Assembly: GCF_000422365.1 (NCBI RefSeq)
Contig: NZ_AULQ01000007.1
Span: 160,503-224,502 of the forward strand
Reading direction: 5' to 3'
From: Mesoflavibacter zeaxanthinifaciens DSM 18436
GTDB lineage: Bacteria; Bacteroidota; Bacteroidia; Flavobacteriales; Flavobacteriaceae
Length of the DNA: 64,000 nucleotides
The translations under genes and the position numbers were made by a program. This document shows, piece after piece, positions 26,230 through 33,913 of the stretch. The notes beneath the pieces were generated by a model that was not told where the DNA came from, ran no database searches, and worked only from the letters and a program-made list of their open reading frames with translations. How positions within the stretch are numbered: position 1 is the first letter of the stretch; the number at the start of each line of letters is the position of its first letter.

Positions 26230-26980
26230 AAAAAACATCCATTTCAGTAAGAGTCATGTCTTTTAATTCTTTATTTAAAGATTTTGTTTTTTCTTCCAAA
26301 TAAACAAAACGCTTTGAGAACTTTTTATTTGTCCTTTCTAATGCATTTTCTGGGTTAATTTTTAAAAATCGTGCATAATTTACCATAGAAAAAAGTACAT
26401 CTCCAAACTCGGCTTCCATAGCGTCTTGATTACCGTTTTGTACTTCTTCTTTAAATTCAGATAACTCCTCTTCTACTTTTTCCCAAACTTGCTCTGGTTG
26501 TTCCCAGTCAAAACCAACACCTGCAACTTTATCTTGTATTCTACTTGCTTTAACAAGCGCTGGTAAACTTTTTGGTACACCTTCTAAAACACTTTTTTTT
26601 CCTTCTTTTAATTTAAGGTTTTCCCAATTACGTTTTACGTCTTCTTCATTTTCAACTTTTACATCTCCATAAATATGCGGATGCCTATGTATTAGTTTAT
26701 CGCAAACAGTATTTAGTACATCGGCTATATCAAAATCATTGGTTTCACTTCCTATTTTTGCATAGAAAACTAAGTGAAGCATTAGGTCTCCTAATTCCTT
26801 TTTTACTTCTTCTAAATCGTTATCCAAAATAGCGTCACCTAGTTCGTAAGTTTCTTCTATAGTAAGATGACGCAATGTTTGCATGGTTTGTTTTTTATCC
26901 CATGGACATTGTTCTCTTAACTCATCCATAATGGTTAACAAACGGTCAAATGCTTTTAATTGATCAGGTCTACTATTCAT
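26207..26980 (-). CDS. mazG: Nucleoside triphosphate pyrophosphohydrolase MazG
   Basis: Hydrolyses (d)NTPs to NMP and pyrophosphate, cleaning non-canonical nucleotides from the pool. It has 257 residues and two MazG domains, as in E. coli. Domain 1 has CPWDKKQT, EETYELGDAI and KKELGDLMLH (about 20-75). Domain 2 has VGFDWEQPEQVWEKVEEELSEF and EAEFGDVLFSMVNYAR (about 155-220). Acidic metal-binding ExxE and ExxD residues are visible in both. The ORF stops with TAA at 26209, but the same frame continues after it into a second EEAKKL-type ending (see repeat). It is separated from the upstream DUF5606 gene by a terminator. Confidence 0.93.
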   Translation of the reverse strand: MNSRPDQLKAFDRLLTIMDELREQCPWDKKQTMQTLRHLTIEETYELGDAILDNDLEEVKKELGDLMLHLVFYAKIGSETNDFDIADVLNTVCDKLIHRHPHIYGDVKVENEEDVKRNWENLKLKEGKKSVLEGVPKSLPALVKASRIQDKVAGVGFDWEQPEQVWEKVEEELSEFKEEVQNGNQDAMEAEFGDVLFSMVNYARFLKINPENALERTNKKFSKRFVYLEEKTKSLNKELKDMTLTEMDVFWEEAKKL

Positions 26981-27035
26981 AAAAAAGGTTTTTGGTAAAA
27001 GTACAATGATTTATTATTGCGTAAAACATTGGCAC

Positions 27036-27068
27036 AAAAAAATCCAGCTTTAAGGCTGGATTTTTTTT
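27036..27068 (-). terminator. Terminator between the DUF5606 gene and mazG
   Basis: A-run, TCCAGC (27043-27048), loop TTTAAG, GCTGGA (27055-27060), T-run. The symmetric A/T flanks allow termination on either strand; here it ends the minus-strand ruvX-def-DUF5606 unit. Confidence 0.85.
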
Positions 27069-27092
27069 ATATTTTAATAAACAAGTTTATTA

Positions 27093-27509
27093 TTATTCTT
27101 CATCACTTGTTGTTAGGTCTTCTTCTAAGTTTAAAAGATCATTTTTAACAAGTAAATTATACCACTGAATTACTTTTTTAATATCACTAACATATACTCT
27201 ATCTTCATCATAATCTGGTAATACTTCAAAGAAGTATTCTTCTAACTTATCTTTAGAGTCTTTATGGCTAATAGCTGTTTCTTGTCCGTTTTCTTTTTCG
27301 CTTATTTTTCTAAAAACATCTGCTAAAGGCACTTCTTCGGTTAAAGTATATATTGCTATCTCGCTTAATACACTTACATTTTGTTGTATACCAATAGATA
27401 ATCTTTTTTGATCTATTAAAGATTCTGCTATAAAGCCCGTTCTTGTTTGAGTTACTAATTTGTATAATCCAGGTTTACCTGAAATTGCTAAAACTTTTTC
27501 TAAAGCCAT
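27093..27509 (-). CDS. DUF5606 domain protein
   Basis: A 138-residue cytosolic protein opening MALEKVLAISGKPGLYKLV, which I recognise as the Bacteroidota-specific DUF5606 start. A small N-terminal SH3-like region (1-60) is followed by an acidic helical C-terminus (YFFEVLPDYDEDRVYVSDIKKV). There are no enzyme motifs, signal peptide or membrane segment. It is the last gene of the ruvX-def-DUF5606 unit, 55 bases after def and before a strong terminator. The function is unknown to me. Confidence 0.85.
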   Translation of the reverse strand: MALEKVLAISGKPGLYKLVTQTRTGFIAESLIDQKRLSIGIQQNVSVLSEIAIYTLTEEVPLADVFRKISEKENGQETAISHKDSKDKLEEYFFEVLPDYDEDRVYVSDIKKVIQWYNLLVKNDLLNLEEDLTTSDEE

Positions 27510-27564
27510 AAATTTATTTTTAAGGGTCGCAAATATCTAATGTTACTTTGGGTTTTCCAAACGT

Positions 27565-28155
27565 TTAACGTTTCTTTTTCATTAACGGAAACTTCATTCG
27601 GTAATCTACGTTTATTTTTCCTTTAGAAATATTGGTTAGTTTTCCTTTAATTAAGCGTTTTTTAAGTGCAGATAATTTATCTGTAAATAATACGCCTTCT
27701 ATATGGTCATACTCATGTTGAAATACTCGTGCTGCAAGACCTGATAACTCTTCTGTATGTGTATTAAAATCTTGATCTTGATATTGTATTTTTATATTTG
27801 GTTGTCTAAACACGTCTTCTCTAACATCTGGTATACTAAGACAGCCTTCGTTAAATGCCCATTCGTCTCCAGTTTCTTCTAGTATAGTTGGGTTAATAAA
27901 AACACGTTTAAAATCTTTTAATTGTTCTTGCTCTTCTTTTGACAAATCATCATCTTCTGCAAATGGTGATGCATCTACTATAAAAACTCTAATTGATAAC
28001 CCAATTTGCGGTGCTGCAAGACCAACACCGTATGCACCATACATAGTTTCAAACATGTTATCTATTAATGTGTCAAGATTTGGGTAATCTTTTGTTATTT
28101 CTTTGGCTTGCTTTTTTAAAACGGGATCGCCGTAAGCAACTATAGGTAATATCAT
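27565..28155 (-). CDS. def: Peptide deformylase
   Basis: Removes the N-formyl group from nascent proteins using a bound metal ion. It has 196 residues. All three motifs are intact: GVGLAAPQIG (43-52), EGCLSIP with metal ligand Cys105, and HEYDH with metal ligands His147 and His151 around the catalytic Glu148. There is an acidic insert between motifs 1 and 2 (about 66-80), seen in Bacteroidota deformylases. It starts 6 bases after the ruvX stop, so the two are co-transcribed and linked to basic housekeeping. Confidence 0.97.
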   Translation of the reverse strand: MILPIVAYGDPVLKKQAKEITKDYPNLDTLIDNMFETMYGAYGVGLAAPQIGLSIRVFIVDASPFAEDDDLSKEEQEQLKDFKRVFINPTILEETGDEWAFNEGCLSIPDVREDVFRQPNIKIQYQDQDFNTHTEELSGLAARVFQHEYDHIEGVLFTDKLSALKKRLIKGKLTNISKGKINVDYRMKFPLMKKKR

Positions 28156-28161
28156 AAATTA

Positions 28162-28572
28162 TTATTTATTATAAAGGTAACTTTGTAAGATAATAGTTGC
28201 ACTAACCTCATCTAACAAAGATTTGTTTTGTCTTTGTTTTTTCTTTAATCCACTATCAATTAAGGTTTGCGCTGCCATTTTTGAGGTAAAACGCTCGTCT
28301 ACTCTTTCAATAGGAATGTGCGGAAATGTAGATCTTAGTTTAGAAATAAATGGTTTAATTAAAGCTTCGCTTTCGCTAGCTGTATTATCCATTTGTTTTG
28401 GCTCTCCAACTAAAAAAAGCTCCACATTCTCTTTTTCTGTATATGTCTTTAAGTAATCTAAAAGCTCTTTTGTAGCTACAGTAGCTAGTCCTGATGCTAT
28501 AATTTGCATATCGTCTGTAACTGCTAATCCTGTTCTTACTTTACCGTAATCTATTGCTAATATTTGAGCCAT
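28162..28572 (-). CDS. ruvX: Holliday junction resolvase-like protein RuvX (YqgF)
   Basis: An RNase H-fold nuclease-like protein of 136 residues implicated in pre-16S rRNA 5' end maturation in E. coli. It starts MAQILAIDYGKVRTGLAVTD with the first catalytic Asp in DYG. FLVGEPKQMDNTASE and the second acidic site VDERFTSKMA follow, and it ends in an SLLDEVSATIILQSYL helix. It is the first gene of a minus-strand unit with def, driven by a TAAATTTG box at 28587-28594. Confidence 0.94.
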   Translation of the reverse strand: MAQILAIDYGKVRTGLAVTDDMQIIASGLATVATKELLDYLKTYTEKENVELFLVGEPKQMDNTASESEALIKPFISKLRSTFPHIPIERVDERFTSKMAAQTLIDSGLKKKQRQNKSLLDEVSATIILQSYLYNK

Positions 28573-28586
28573 CTTAAAATTTTATG

Positions 28587-28594
28587 CAAATTTA
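28587..28594 (-). promoter_or_regulatory. Promoter -7 box (TAAATTTG) for ruvX-def
   Basis: Exact TAnnTTTG match on the minus strand, 14 bases before the ruvX ATG. Confidence 0.55.
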
Positions 28595-28648
28595 TGGTTT
28601 TATAGATTAACACCTTAAATATTATGCCATATTTTAATTTATAGGAAT

Positions 28649-28656
28649 TATATTTG
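28649..28656 (+). promoter_or_regulatory. Possible -7 box (TATATTTG) at the edge of the dapD leader element
   Basis: Exact TAnnTTTG match. Its final G is also the first base of the outer stem of the structured element at 28656-28741, so a transcript from here would start just inside that stem. Confidence 0.4.
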
Positions 28657-28741
28657 CGTGAAGGATTGAAGCGACATCCTTTTTTTGCTGCCATATATGG
28701 TAAAAAAAGATATAGCGTAAAGCCTGACCTTTAGGGCACGC
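28656..28741 (+). ncRNA. Candidate structured RNA / leader element upstream of dapD
   Basis: The 86-base region closes with GCGTG (28656-28660) and CACGC (28737-28741). Inside are AAGGAT (28661-28666) / ATCCTT (28676-28681), a T-run (28680-28686) facing an A-run (28702-28708) around the palindrome CCATATATGG (28691-28700), and a GCC/GGC hairpin near 28722-28737. The first and second internal stems share bases, allowing alternative folds. It ends 22 bases before the dapD ATG. I recall similar blocks (gattgaagcg...atcctttttt) in flavobacterial intergenic regions, but cannot verify this. It could be cis-acting on dapD or an independent RNA or repeat element. Confidence 0.5.
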
Positions 28742-28763
28742 CAAAAAATTGAAATTACAAAAA

Positions 28764-29579
28764 ATGAAAGATTTACAACAAATTATTGAAACTGCTTGGG
28801 ATAACCGAGAGCTTTTAACCGAGACATCAACTATTGAAGCAATTAGAAAGGTGATAGCGCTTTTAGATGAAGGTACACTTCGTGTTGCTGAACCTACTAC
28901 AGATGGTTGGCAAGTTAACGAATGGGTAAAAAAAGCTGTTGTTTTATATTTCCCGATACAAAAAATGGAAACTTTAGAAGTTGGTATTTTTGAATATCAT
29001 GATAAAATCCCTTTAAAAACTGGTTATAAAGAAAAAGGAATTAGAGTTGTACCTCATGCTGTGGCACGTCATGGCGCATATATTTCTGCTGGTACTATTT
29101 TAATGCCTAGTTATGTAAATATTGGCGCTTATGTAGACGAAGGTACTATGGTAGATACTTGGGCTACTGTTGGTAGTTGTGCGCAAATTGGTAAAAACGT
29201 ACATCTTTCTGGTGGTGTTGGTATTGGTGGTGTTTTAGAGCCTTTACAAGCTGCTCCTGTAATTATTGAAGATGGTGCTTTTATTGGTAGTAGATGTATT
29301 GTTGTAGAAGGTGTTAGAGTTGGCAAAGAAGCTGTATTAGGTGCTAATGTTGTTTTAACTATGAGTACTAAAATTATTGATGTTACTGGTGATAAACCTG
29401 TTGAAATGAAAGGTTATGTACCAGAACGTTCTGTAGTAATACCTGGAAGTTACACTAAAGAATTTGCTGCAGGAAGTTACAACGTGCCTTGCGCACTAAT
29501 AATTGGTAAACGCAAAGAAAGTACCAACAAAAAAACATCGCTTAACGATGCGTTACGCGAATATGATGTGGCTGTTTAA
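28764..29579 (+). CDS. dapD: 2,3,4,5-tetrahydropyridine-2,6-dicarboxylate N-succinyltransferase
   Basis: Catalyses the succinylation step of the lysine/meso-diaminopimelate pathway, which feeds peptidoglycan. I use the ATG at 28764 (MKDLQQIIETAWDNRELL), giving 271 residues, the family length. An upstream TTG adds only five residues. The N-terminal helical domain is followed by a left-handed beta-helix of hexapeptide repeats (GAYISAGTILMPSYVNIGAYV, GTMVDTWATVGSCAQIG, GGVLEPLQ). The C-terminal domain has PGSYTKEFAAGSYNVPCALIIGKR. A structured leader lies just upstream and a bidirectional terminator just downstream. Confidence 0.96.
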   Translation: MKDLQQIIETAWDNRELLTETSTIEAIRKVIALLDEGTLRVAEPTTDGWQVNEWVKKAVVLYFPIQKMETLEVGIFEYHDKIPLKTGYKEKGIRVVPHAVARHGAYISAGTILMPSYVNIGAYVDEGTMVDTWATVGSCAQIGKNVHLSGGVGIGGVLEPLQAAPVIIEDGAFIGSRCIVVEGVRVGKEAVLGANVVLTMSTKIIDVTGDKPVEMKGYVPERSVVIPGSYTKEFAAGSYNVPCALIIGKRKESTNKKTSLNDALREYDVAV

Positions 29580-29606
29580 ATGAAAGTTACTTAACAAAAT
29601 GAATAT

Positions 29607-29640
29607 AAAAAATCCTAAACTTTAAAGTTTAGGATTTTTT
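29607..29640. terminator. Bidirectional terminator between dapD and the kinase-like gene
   Basis: Perfect inverted repeat with AAAAAATCCTAAACTTT and its complement meeting at the centre. It can end dapD on the plus strand and the convergent gene on the minus strand, whose stop is at 29644-29646. Confidence 0.9.
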
Positions 29641-29643
29641 ATA

Positions 29644-30408
29644 TTATGATTTAAATTGCATTTTACGTCCAGATCTACGCAATTTTTTTCGGTTTATTTT
29701 ATGTTGAAACGCCATACTATGCTTTAACATTAAATCATGGGTTTCTTGGTAAGGCTTTTTATATAATTCTGAATATTTTTCTGCAATTACTTTAATCATC
29801 GTTTTAGATAGCCACAAGCGTCTAAAATTATACATACGCTTATCAAAGGTCATGTTTTCAAAACGCATTCGGTTTAAATCTATAAGGTAGAATTTATAAC
29901 CTTGCTCTGTTTTAACAACTAACGTATTGCCTGGTGAATGATCTAAAAAATTAATATTATTTTCATGTAACTTAAAGGTGAATTCTGAAAATTTCTGTAA
30001 TATTTCTTCTCTGTTAGGGAATTTTGGATTGTGTATTAATGCTCTAAATTCAAAATCATAATTTATATGCTCACTTATATAATAGCTATTTTTTAATCCA
30101 AAAACAGATGTTTCTTCTATATAGGCAATAGGAAAAGGTGTTGATATTTCACAATCTATTAACCTGCTTGCATATTCAAAAGACCGTTTAGCTTTACTTG
30201 GTCGTATCCATTTGTAAATAAAACTATTAAAAGCATTTGGTTTTTTAAAGGACTTTATATTTAGCTTTAAACCGTTTACTTCAAAAGATTTAATAACATT
30301 ACGTTGGCCAATAGTTACAGCTTCTCCTTTGTTATCAAAATCCTTAATTAAATTTTCAATTTCAGATTTTAAATGTTGATATTTTGGATGACAGTGTATG
30401 ATTTTAAT
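29644..30408 (-). CDS. Kdo/WaaP-type lipopolysaccharide kinase-like protein with an apparent ATT start
   Basis: My minus-strand translation gives one open frame from a TGA near 30426-30428 to the TAA at 29644. It has no in-frame ATG, GTG, TTG or CTG before 29868. The natural start is ATT at 30408 (IKIIHCHPKYQ..., where homologues would have M), giving 254 residues. The protein-kinase-like catalytic loop is visible: His148 in KLHENNINFLD, Asp156 and HSPGN with Asn161, then DLNRMRF with Asp177. Starting at the ATG at 29868 would remove all of these. By family it may phosphorylate Kdo/core sugars of LPS. It borders the glycan gene region and has a TATCTTTG box at 30425-30432. Confidence 0.75.
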   Translation of the reverse strand: MKIIHCHPKYQHLKSEIENLIKDFDNKGEAVTIGQRNVIKSFEVNGLKLNIKSFKKPNAFNSFIYKWIRPSKAKRSFEYASRLIDCEISTPFPIAYIEETSVFGLKNSYYISEHINYDFEFRALIHNPKFPNREEILQKFSEFTFKLHENNINFLDHSPGNTLVVKTEQGYKFYLIDLNRMRFENMTFDKRMYNFRRLWLSKTMIKVIAEKYSELYKKPYQETHDLMLKHSMAFQHKINRKKLRRSGRKMQFKS

Positions 30409-30424
30409 TAATTTTAAGTTGCTT

Positions 30425-30432
30425 CAAAGATA
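30425..30432 (-). promoter_or_regulatory. Promoter -7 box (TATCTTTG) for the kinase-like gene
   Basis: Exact TAnnTTTG match on the minus strand, 16 bases before the ATT at 30408. It places transcription start just upstream of that codon and supports initiation there. Confidence 0.5.
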
Positions 30433-30498
30433 TGTTAAACTAAATTTTAATAAAAGCCGATAAAATTATATTTTGCACTTAGGCAAAAGCCAATTTAG

Positions 30499-31557
30499 AT
30501 GAAGAAGATTTTAATCATTCAAAATAAAAGAATTGGAGATGTGCTATTAGCCTCTTTAATTGCTACAAATTTAAAAAAAGTATTTCCTGATTCTGTAATA
30601 GATTACATGGTTTACGATTACACAACTGGTGTTATCGAACAAAACCCAGCAATTGATAATATTATTGAAATTAAGGAAAAAGAACTTAAAAAAATACCCG
30701 TACTTCTTAAAACTGCTTTTAATGTACGACGTAAAAAGTATGATATTGTTGTAGATCCTTACGCAAAATTTCAAAGTCGTGTAATTACTTTATTATCAGG
30801 TGCAAATACAAGAATAGGATTTAAAAAACGAGAAAAAAATCCACCTTTACCGTTTTACACACACAATATTTCGTTTTTAAAAGAAAAGTCTAAACCTTGC
30901 GGAAAATCTATTGAAGACAGAGTACATTTGGTGACTTCGGTTTATGATATTAAAAACCCTGTTTATGAGCCTAAGATATATTTAACTAAAGCTGAAGAGC
31001 AATACGATAAGCTTAACCAATACAACAAGCCAATAGTCATGTTTGGTATTTTGGGTAGTACACCACAAAAATCTATGCCTTATGATTATATCGTAAAGTT
31101 GATAGATTTTGTAACTGAAAATTATGATGTGTATGCCTTATTTAATTATGCACCACATCAAAAAGAAGATGCGCAAACTATATACAATCAATGTAAACAT
31201 AAAAAACAAATTATTTTTGATATTTATGAAGAAAGTATCCGTGGATTTGTGTTACTTATGAATAAATGCAATCTATTAATTGCAAATGAAGGCGGCACAG
31301 TACACATTGCAAAAGCTTTAAACAAACCAACATTTACTATTTTTTCTCCTTATGTATTAAAAGAACATTGGGCAAGTTTTGAAGACGGTAAAAAACACAC
31401 ATCTATTCACCTTTTAGATGAAAAACCAGATTTGTTTTCTACAGATAGAGAACAGCGTAAAAAAATTGAAGAAGATCCTACTTTTCTTTATAAACAATTA
31501 ACGCCAGATATTATCATCCCAAAATTAGATACTTTTTTAAAGCAACATTTTAATTAA
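30499..31557 (+). CDS. GT9-family glycosyltransferase (heptosyltransferase-like)
   Basis: A 352-residue GT-B enzyme. The N-terminus KKILIIQNKRIGDVLLASLIATNL is the GT9 acceptor-domain start, with the usual Gly-Asp. The C-terminal donor domain has LLIANEGGTVHIAKALNKPTFTIF, the GT9 nucleotide-heptose binding motif. It probably adds a heptose or related sugar to the LPS core at the cytosolic face of the membrane; the sugar itself is an inference. It is followed 16 bases later by a methyltransferase gene and is divergent from the Kdo-kinase-like gene, making a core-LPS gene pair. Confidence 0.87.
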   Translation: MKKILIIQNKRIGDVLLASLIATNLKKVFPDSVIDYMVYDYTTGVIEQNPAIDNIIEIKEKELKKIPVLLKTAFNVRRKKYDIVVDPYAKFQSRVITLLSGANTRIGFKKREKNPPLPFYTHNISFLKEKSKPCGKSIEDRVHLVTSVYDIKNPVYEPKIYLTKAEEQYDKLNQYNKPIVMFGILGSTPQKSMPYDYIVKLIDFVTENYDVYALFNYAPHQKEDAQTIYNQCKHKKQIIFDIYEESIRGFVLLMNKCNLLIANEGGTVHIAKALNKPTFTIFSPYVLKEHWASFEDGKKHTSIHLLDEKPDLFSTDREQRKKIEEDPTFLYKQLTPDIIIPKLDTFLKQHFN

Positions 31558-31573
31558 TTAAACTCTACAGATA

Positions 31574-32164
31574 ATGAGTAAACTAAGCTTAATAGATCGA
31601 TTTCATCACTGGAGAAGAAAAAACAGATGGAATAGACAATATAAAAAGGGAAAATGGGATTATCTTAATAATGATCGTGAGGACTTAAGATATCAAAAAA
31701 TTGTTGAATTTATTTCTAAGTACGCTTCTAAAAACCCTACTATTCTAGACCTTGGTGCGGGAGAAGCTGTTTTAAACGGAAAGTTTGATAAAAATAGTTA
31801 TTCTCACTTTTACAATGTAGACTTCTCTAAGAACTCTATAGACAAAGCAAAACAAAAGCAACTTCCAAATTCTACTAGTTTAGTTGCAGATATCCATAAT
31901 TACAATCCAAATAAGACTTATGATGTAATTGTTTTTAATGAAGCTTATTATTACGTACATCATAACTTAAAAAAAGAAGTTCTAAATAGATTTATAGGTA
32001 AACTTAAACCTAATGGATTACTAGTAGTTTCTATCTACAAAGAAGGTTTAGATTGTTGGGAAATTATTGATGCAAATACAAGTATAGAAAAACTTGACTT
32101 TAACAAAGTTGAAACAGATAGAGAACAAACCTATTGGAAAGTTGGTGCTTACCGTGTTAACTAG
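31574..32164 (+). CDS. Class I SAM-dependent methyltransferase
   Basis: A 196-residue protein with a basic N-terminal extension (HHWRRKNRWNRQYKKGKW) and a Rossmann core. Motif I is TILDLGAGEAVLN near residue 57, then FYNVDFSKNSIDKAK and YDVIVFNEAYYYVHH. The acceptor is unknown; from its place after a GT9 gene it may methylate a sugar. Its 3' end overlaps the convergent GT2 gene by 8 bases. Confidence 0.85.
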   Translation: MSKLSLIDRFHHWRRKNRWNRQYKKGKWDYLNNDREDLRYQKIVEFISKYASKNPTILDLGAGEAVLNGKFDKNSYSHFYNVDFSKNSIDKAKQKQLPNSTSLVADIHNYNPNKTYDVIVFNEAYYYVHHNLKKEVLNRFIGKLKPNGLLVVSIYKEGLDCWEIIDANTSIEKLDFNKVETDREQTYWKVGAYRVN

Positions 32165-32975
32165 TTTGTTTTATACCAAACTCTGTCCATGTTGTCTTTT
32201 TAGTTTTTGTCTGTTTTCTAATGGCTAAGTTTTTGGCTATAGCTTTATCATTTTTATAACCTCTTTCATGATAAAGATGTACGCATATAGCACTATATCT
32301 TATCTGTATGGGTTTTACACCTTTATTAACTAAACGTTCGCCTAACTCTCTATCTTCGCCTCCATATTCCATTCTCTGATCAAACCCATTAACAGCTAAT
32401 ATATCTTGTTTCCAACCTGATGCATTCATACCATCCCAAGTAGCTTTGGTTGGTGTTAACTTATTTAATAGAAACTGTTTTGTTCCTTTTGCAGTTAATT
32501 TATTTAGCTTAAATGAAGATTTTAAACCATGATCTAATAACCATTTTTTATCAAAACAAGATTGCTTGATGATATCTTTTTCAGTAATAATTTCAGAAAT
32601 GTGTTTTGGTAATTTAAAGTAACCTCCAGATAAAAAGCAATTATCTTTTTTTAAATCATAATGTGTTTGCACAAAGTCTTTTCTAGGAATACAATCACCA
32701 TCCGTAAATAGCAAATAATCTGCATTTGACTTTAAAATGGCTTTATTTAAAATTGTTGTTTTTCTAAAGCCTTTATCCTCTTGCCAAACGTGCTTAATTT
32801 TTAAGTTTGATTTACTAATAAAATTGTCTACTACAGTTTTTGTATTATCCGTAGATCCATCATCTGCTATAATAATTTCAAAATCTGTAAAGGTTTGCTG
32901 GTTATATCCAACTAAGACATTATACAGCCATTTAGGCTGATTATAAGTACTTATAATTACAGAGATTTTTGGCAT
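32157..32975 (-). CDS. GT2 glycosyltransferase with C-terminal galactosyltransferase-like domain (copy B)
   Basis: About 272 residues from the ATG at 32975 (MPKISVIISTYNQPKWLY). An ATG at 32990 would overlap the upstream gene. The GT-A core has IIADDGSTDNTK and the metal-binding DGD in LLFTDGDCIPRKDF. The C-terminal part has GMNASGWKQDILAVNGFDQRMEYGGEDRELGERL, the Glyco_transf_7C pattern. It is a clear paralogue of the gene upstream (32977-33798), one base away. Probably adds a hexose to a surface glycan; the linkage is unknown. Confidence 0.88.
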   Translation of the reverse strand: MPKISVIISTYNQPKWLYNVLVGYNQQTFTDFEIIIADDGSTDNTKTVVDNFISKSNLKIKHVWQEDKGFRKTTILNKAILKSNADYLLFTDGDCIPRKDFVQTHYDLKKDNCFLSGGYFKLPKHISEIITEKDIIKQSCFDKKWLLDHGLKSSFKLNKLTAKGTKQFLLNKLTPTKATWDGMNASGWKQDILAVNGFDQRMEYGGEDRELGERLVNKGVKPIQIRYSAICVHLYHERGYKNDKAIAKNLAIRKQTKTKKTTWTEFGIKQTS

Positions 32976-32976
32976 A

Positions 32977-33798
32977 CTATTTTTTAACAATACCGTAATC
33001 TGTCCAAGTACGATTTTCGTCTTTAACTGCTTTTCTAATTTTTAAATTTCGCTCTAAAGACTCTTTTGTTTTGTAGCCTCTTGGATGATCTAAGTGCAAA
33101 ACAATTGCTTTATGTCTTATTTGTTTAGATTTAATTCCATAATTAAATAAACGTTCTCCTAGTTCTCTATCTGGTCCACCATATTGCATACGTTCATCAT
33201 AACCATTTATAGCAATCAAATCGTCTTTCCAGGCGCTTGAGTTACAGTTGTTAAATGTTGCTCCTGTTGGTGTTGTAGCATCTAAAAAATCTGCCCAAAG
33301 TCCGTTAGCATTTAATTTTAAAGCTTGCTTAAAACTTACACTTCCGTTTTCTTTTAACCATTTAGTATCAAAACAATTTTCGTTTTCAATATCTTTCAAC
33401 TCAATGGTTTCACTTGTTGGCATATCTAATTTTAAATAACCACCAGAAAGAAAGTAGCCTTTCTCTGCATATTTTGCATGAGTTGATACAAAATCTTTAC
33501 GAGCAATACAATCTCCATCTGTCATTAAAATATAATCATGCTCTGTTTGCATGATACACTTATTTAATAACTCTTGGCGTCTATAACCTTTATCTTCATG
33601 CCAAATATGACGTAAATTTACAGGGTAATCTGCTTTAAAACGATCTATTAACTGCTTAGTTGTTTCACGCGAGCCATCATCTGCTATAATAACTTCAAAG
33701 TTATCGTAGTCTTGATATTTATAGCTTTCTAAAACTTTTTCTAACCAAGCTTCAGCGTTATAAGTACTAATTATTACAGATATAGGTAAACCACTCAT
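32977..33798 (-). CDS. GT2 glycosyltransferase with C-terminal galactosyltransferase-like domain (copy A)
   Basis: 273 residues, starting MSGLPISVIISTYNAEAWLEKVL. It has IIADDGSRETTKQ, LMTDGDCIARKDFV and NCNSSAWKDDLIAINGYDERMQYGGPDRELGERL, in the same order as the downstream paralogue. It is first in a two-gene minus-strand unit: its TAG at 32977-32979 is one base before the next ATG. It has a TATCTTTG promoter at 33824-33831. The pair probably performs consecutive or alternative sugar transfers. Confidence 0.88.
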   Translation of the reverse strand: MSGLPISVIISTYNAEAWLEKVLESYKYQDYDNFEVIIADDGSRETTKQLIDRFKADYPVNLRHIWHEDKGYRRQELLNKCIMQTEHDYILMTDGDCIARKDFVSTHAKYAEKGYFLSGGYLKLDMPTSETIELKDIENENCFDTKWLKENGSVSFKQALKLNANGLWADFLDATTPTGATFNNCNSSAWKDDLIAINGYDERMQYGGPDRELGERLFNYGIKSKQIRHKAIVLHLDHPRGYKTKESLERNLKIRKAVKDENRTWTDYGIVKK

Positions 33799-33823
33799 TA
33801 ATGTATTGTTTCAAATTGAATTG

Positions 33824-33831
33824 CAAAGATA
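33824..33831 (-). promoter_or_regulatory. Promoter -7 box (TATCTTTG) for the tandem GT2 pair
   Basis: Exact TAnnTTTG match on the minus strand, 25 bases before the ATG at 33798. Confidence 0.55.
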
Positions 33832-33885
33832 TACATATTTAAAATATTGCATGCTTTAGTTTTGTTTAAGAAGAATATAAAAACG

Positions 33886-33893
33886 TAAATTTG
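33886..33893 (+). promoter_or_regulatory. Promoter (TTG-N21-TAAATTTG) for the WaaE-like GT2
   Basis: Exact -7 box with a TTG at 33862-33864, 21 bases upstream. This is one of the best full matches to the Bacteroidota promoter pattern in the window. Confidence 0.7.
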
Positions 33894-33913
33894 TCTTTTA
33901 TTTATTGTTTTAA

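Noticed and set aside
29644..29868. Stand-alone 74-residue gene from the ATG at 29868
   Set aside because: The same frame is open for a further 180 codons upstream and contains the catalytic loop, so this is only the C-terminal end of a larger gene.
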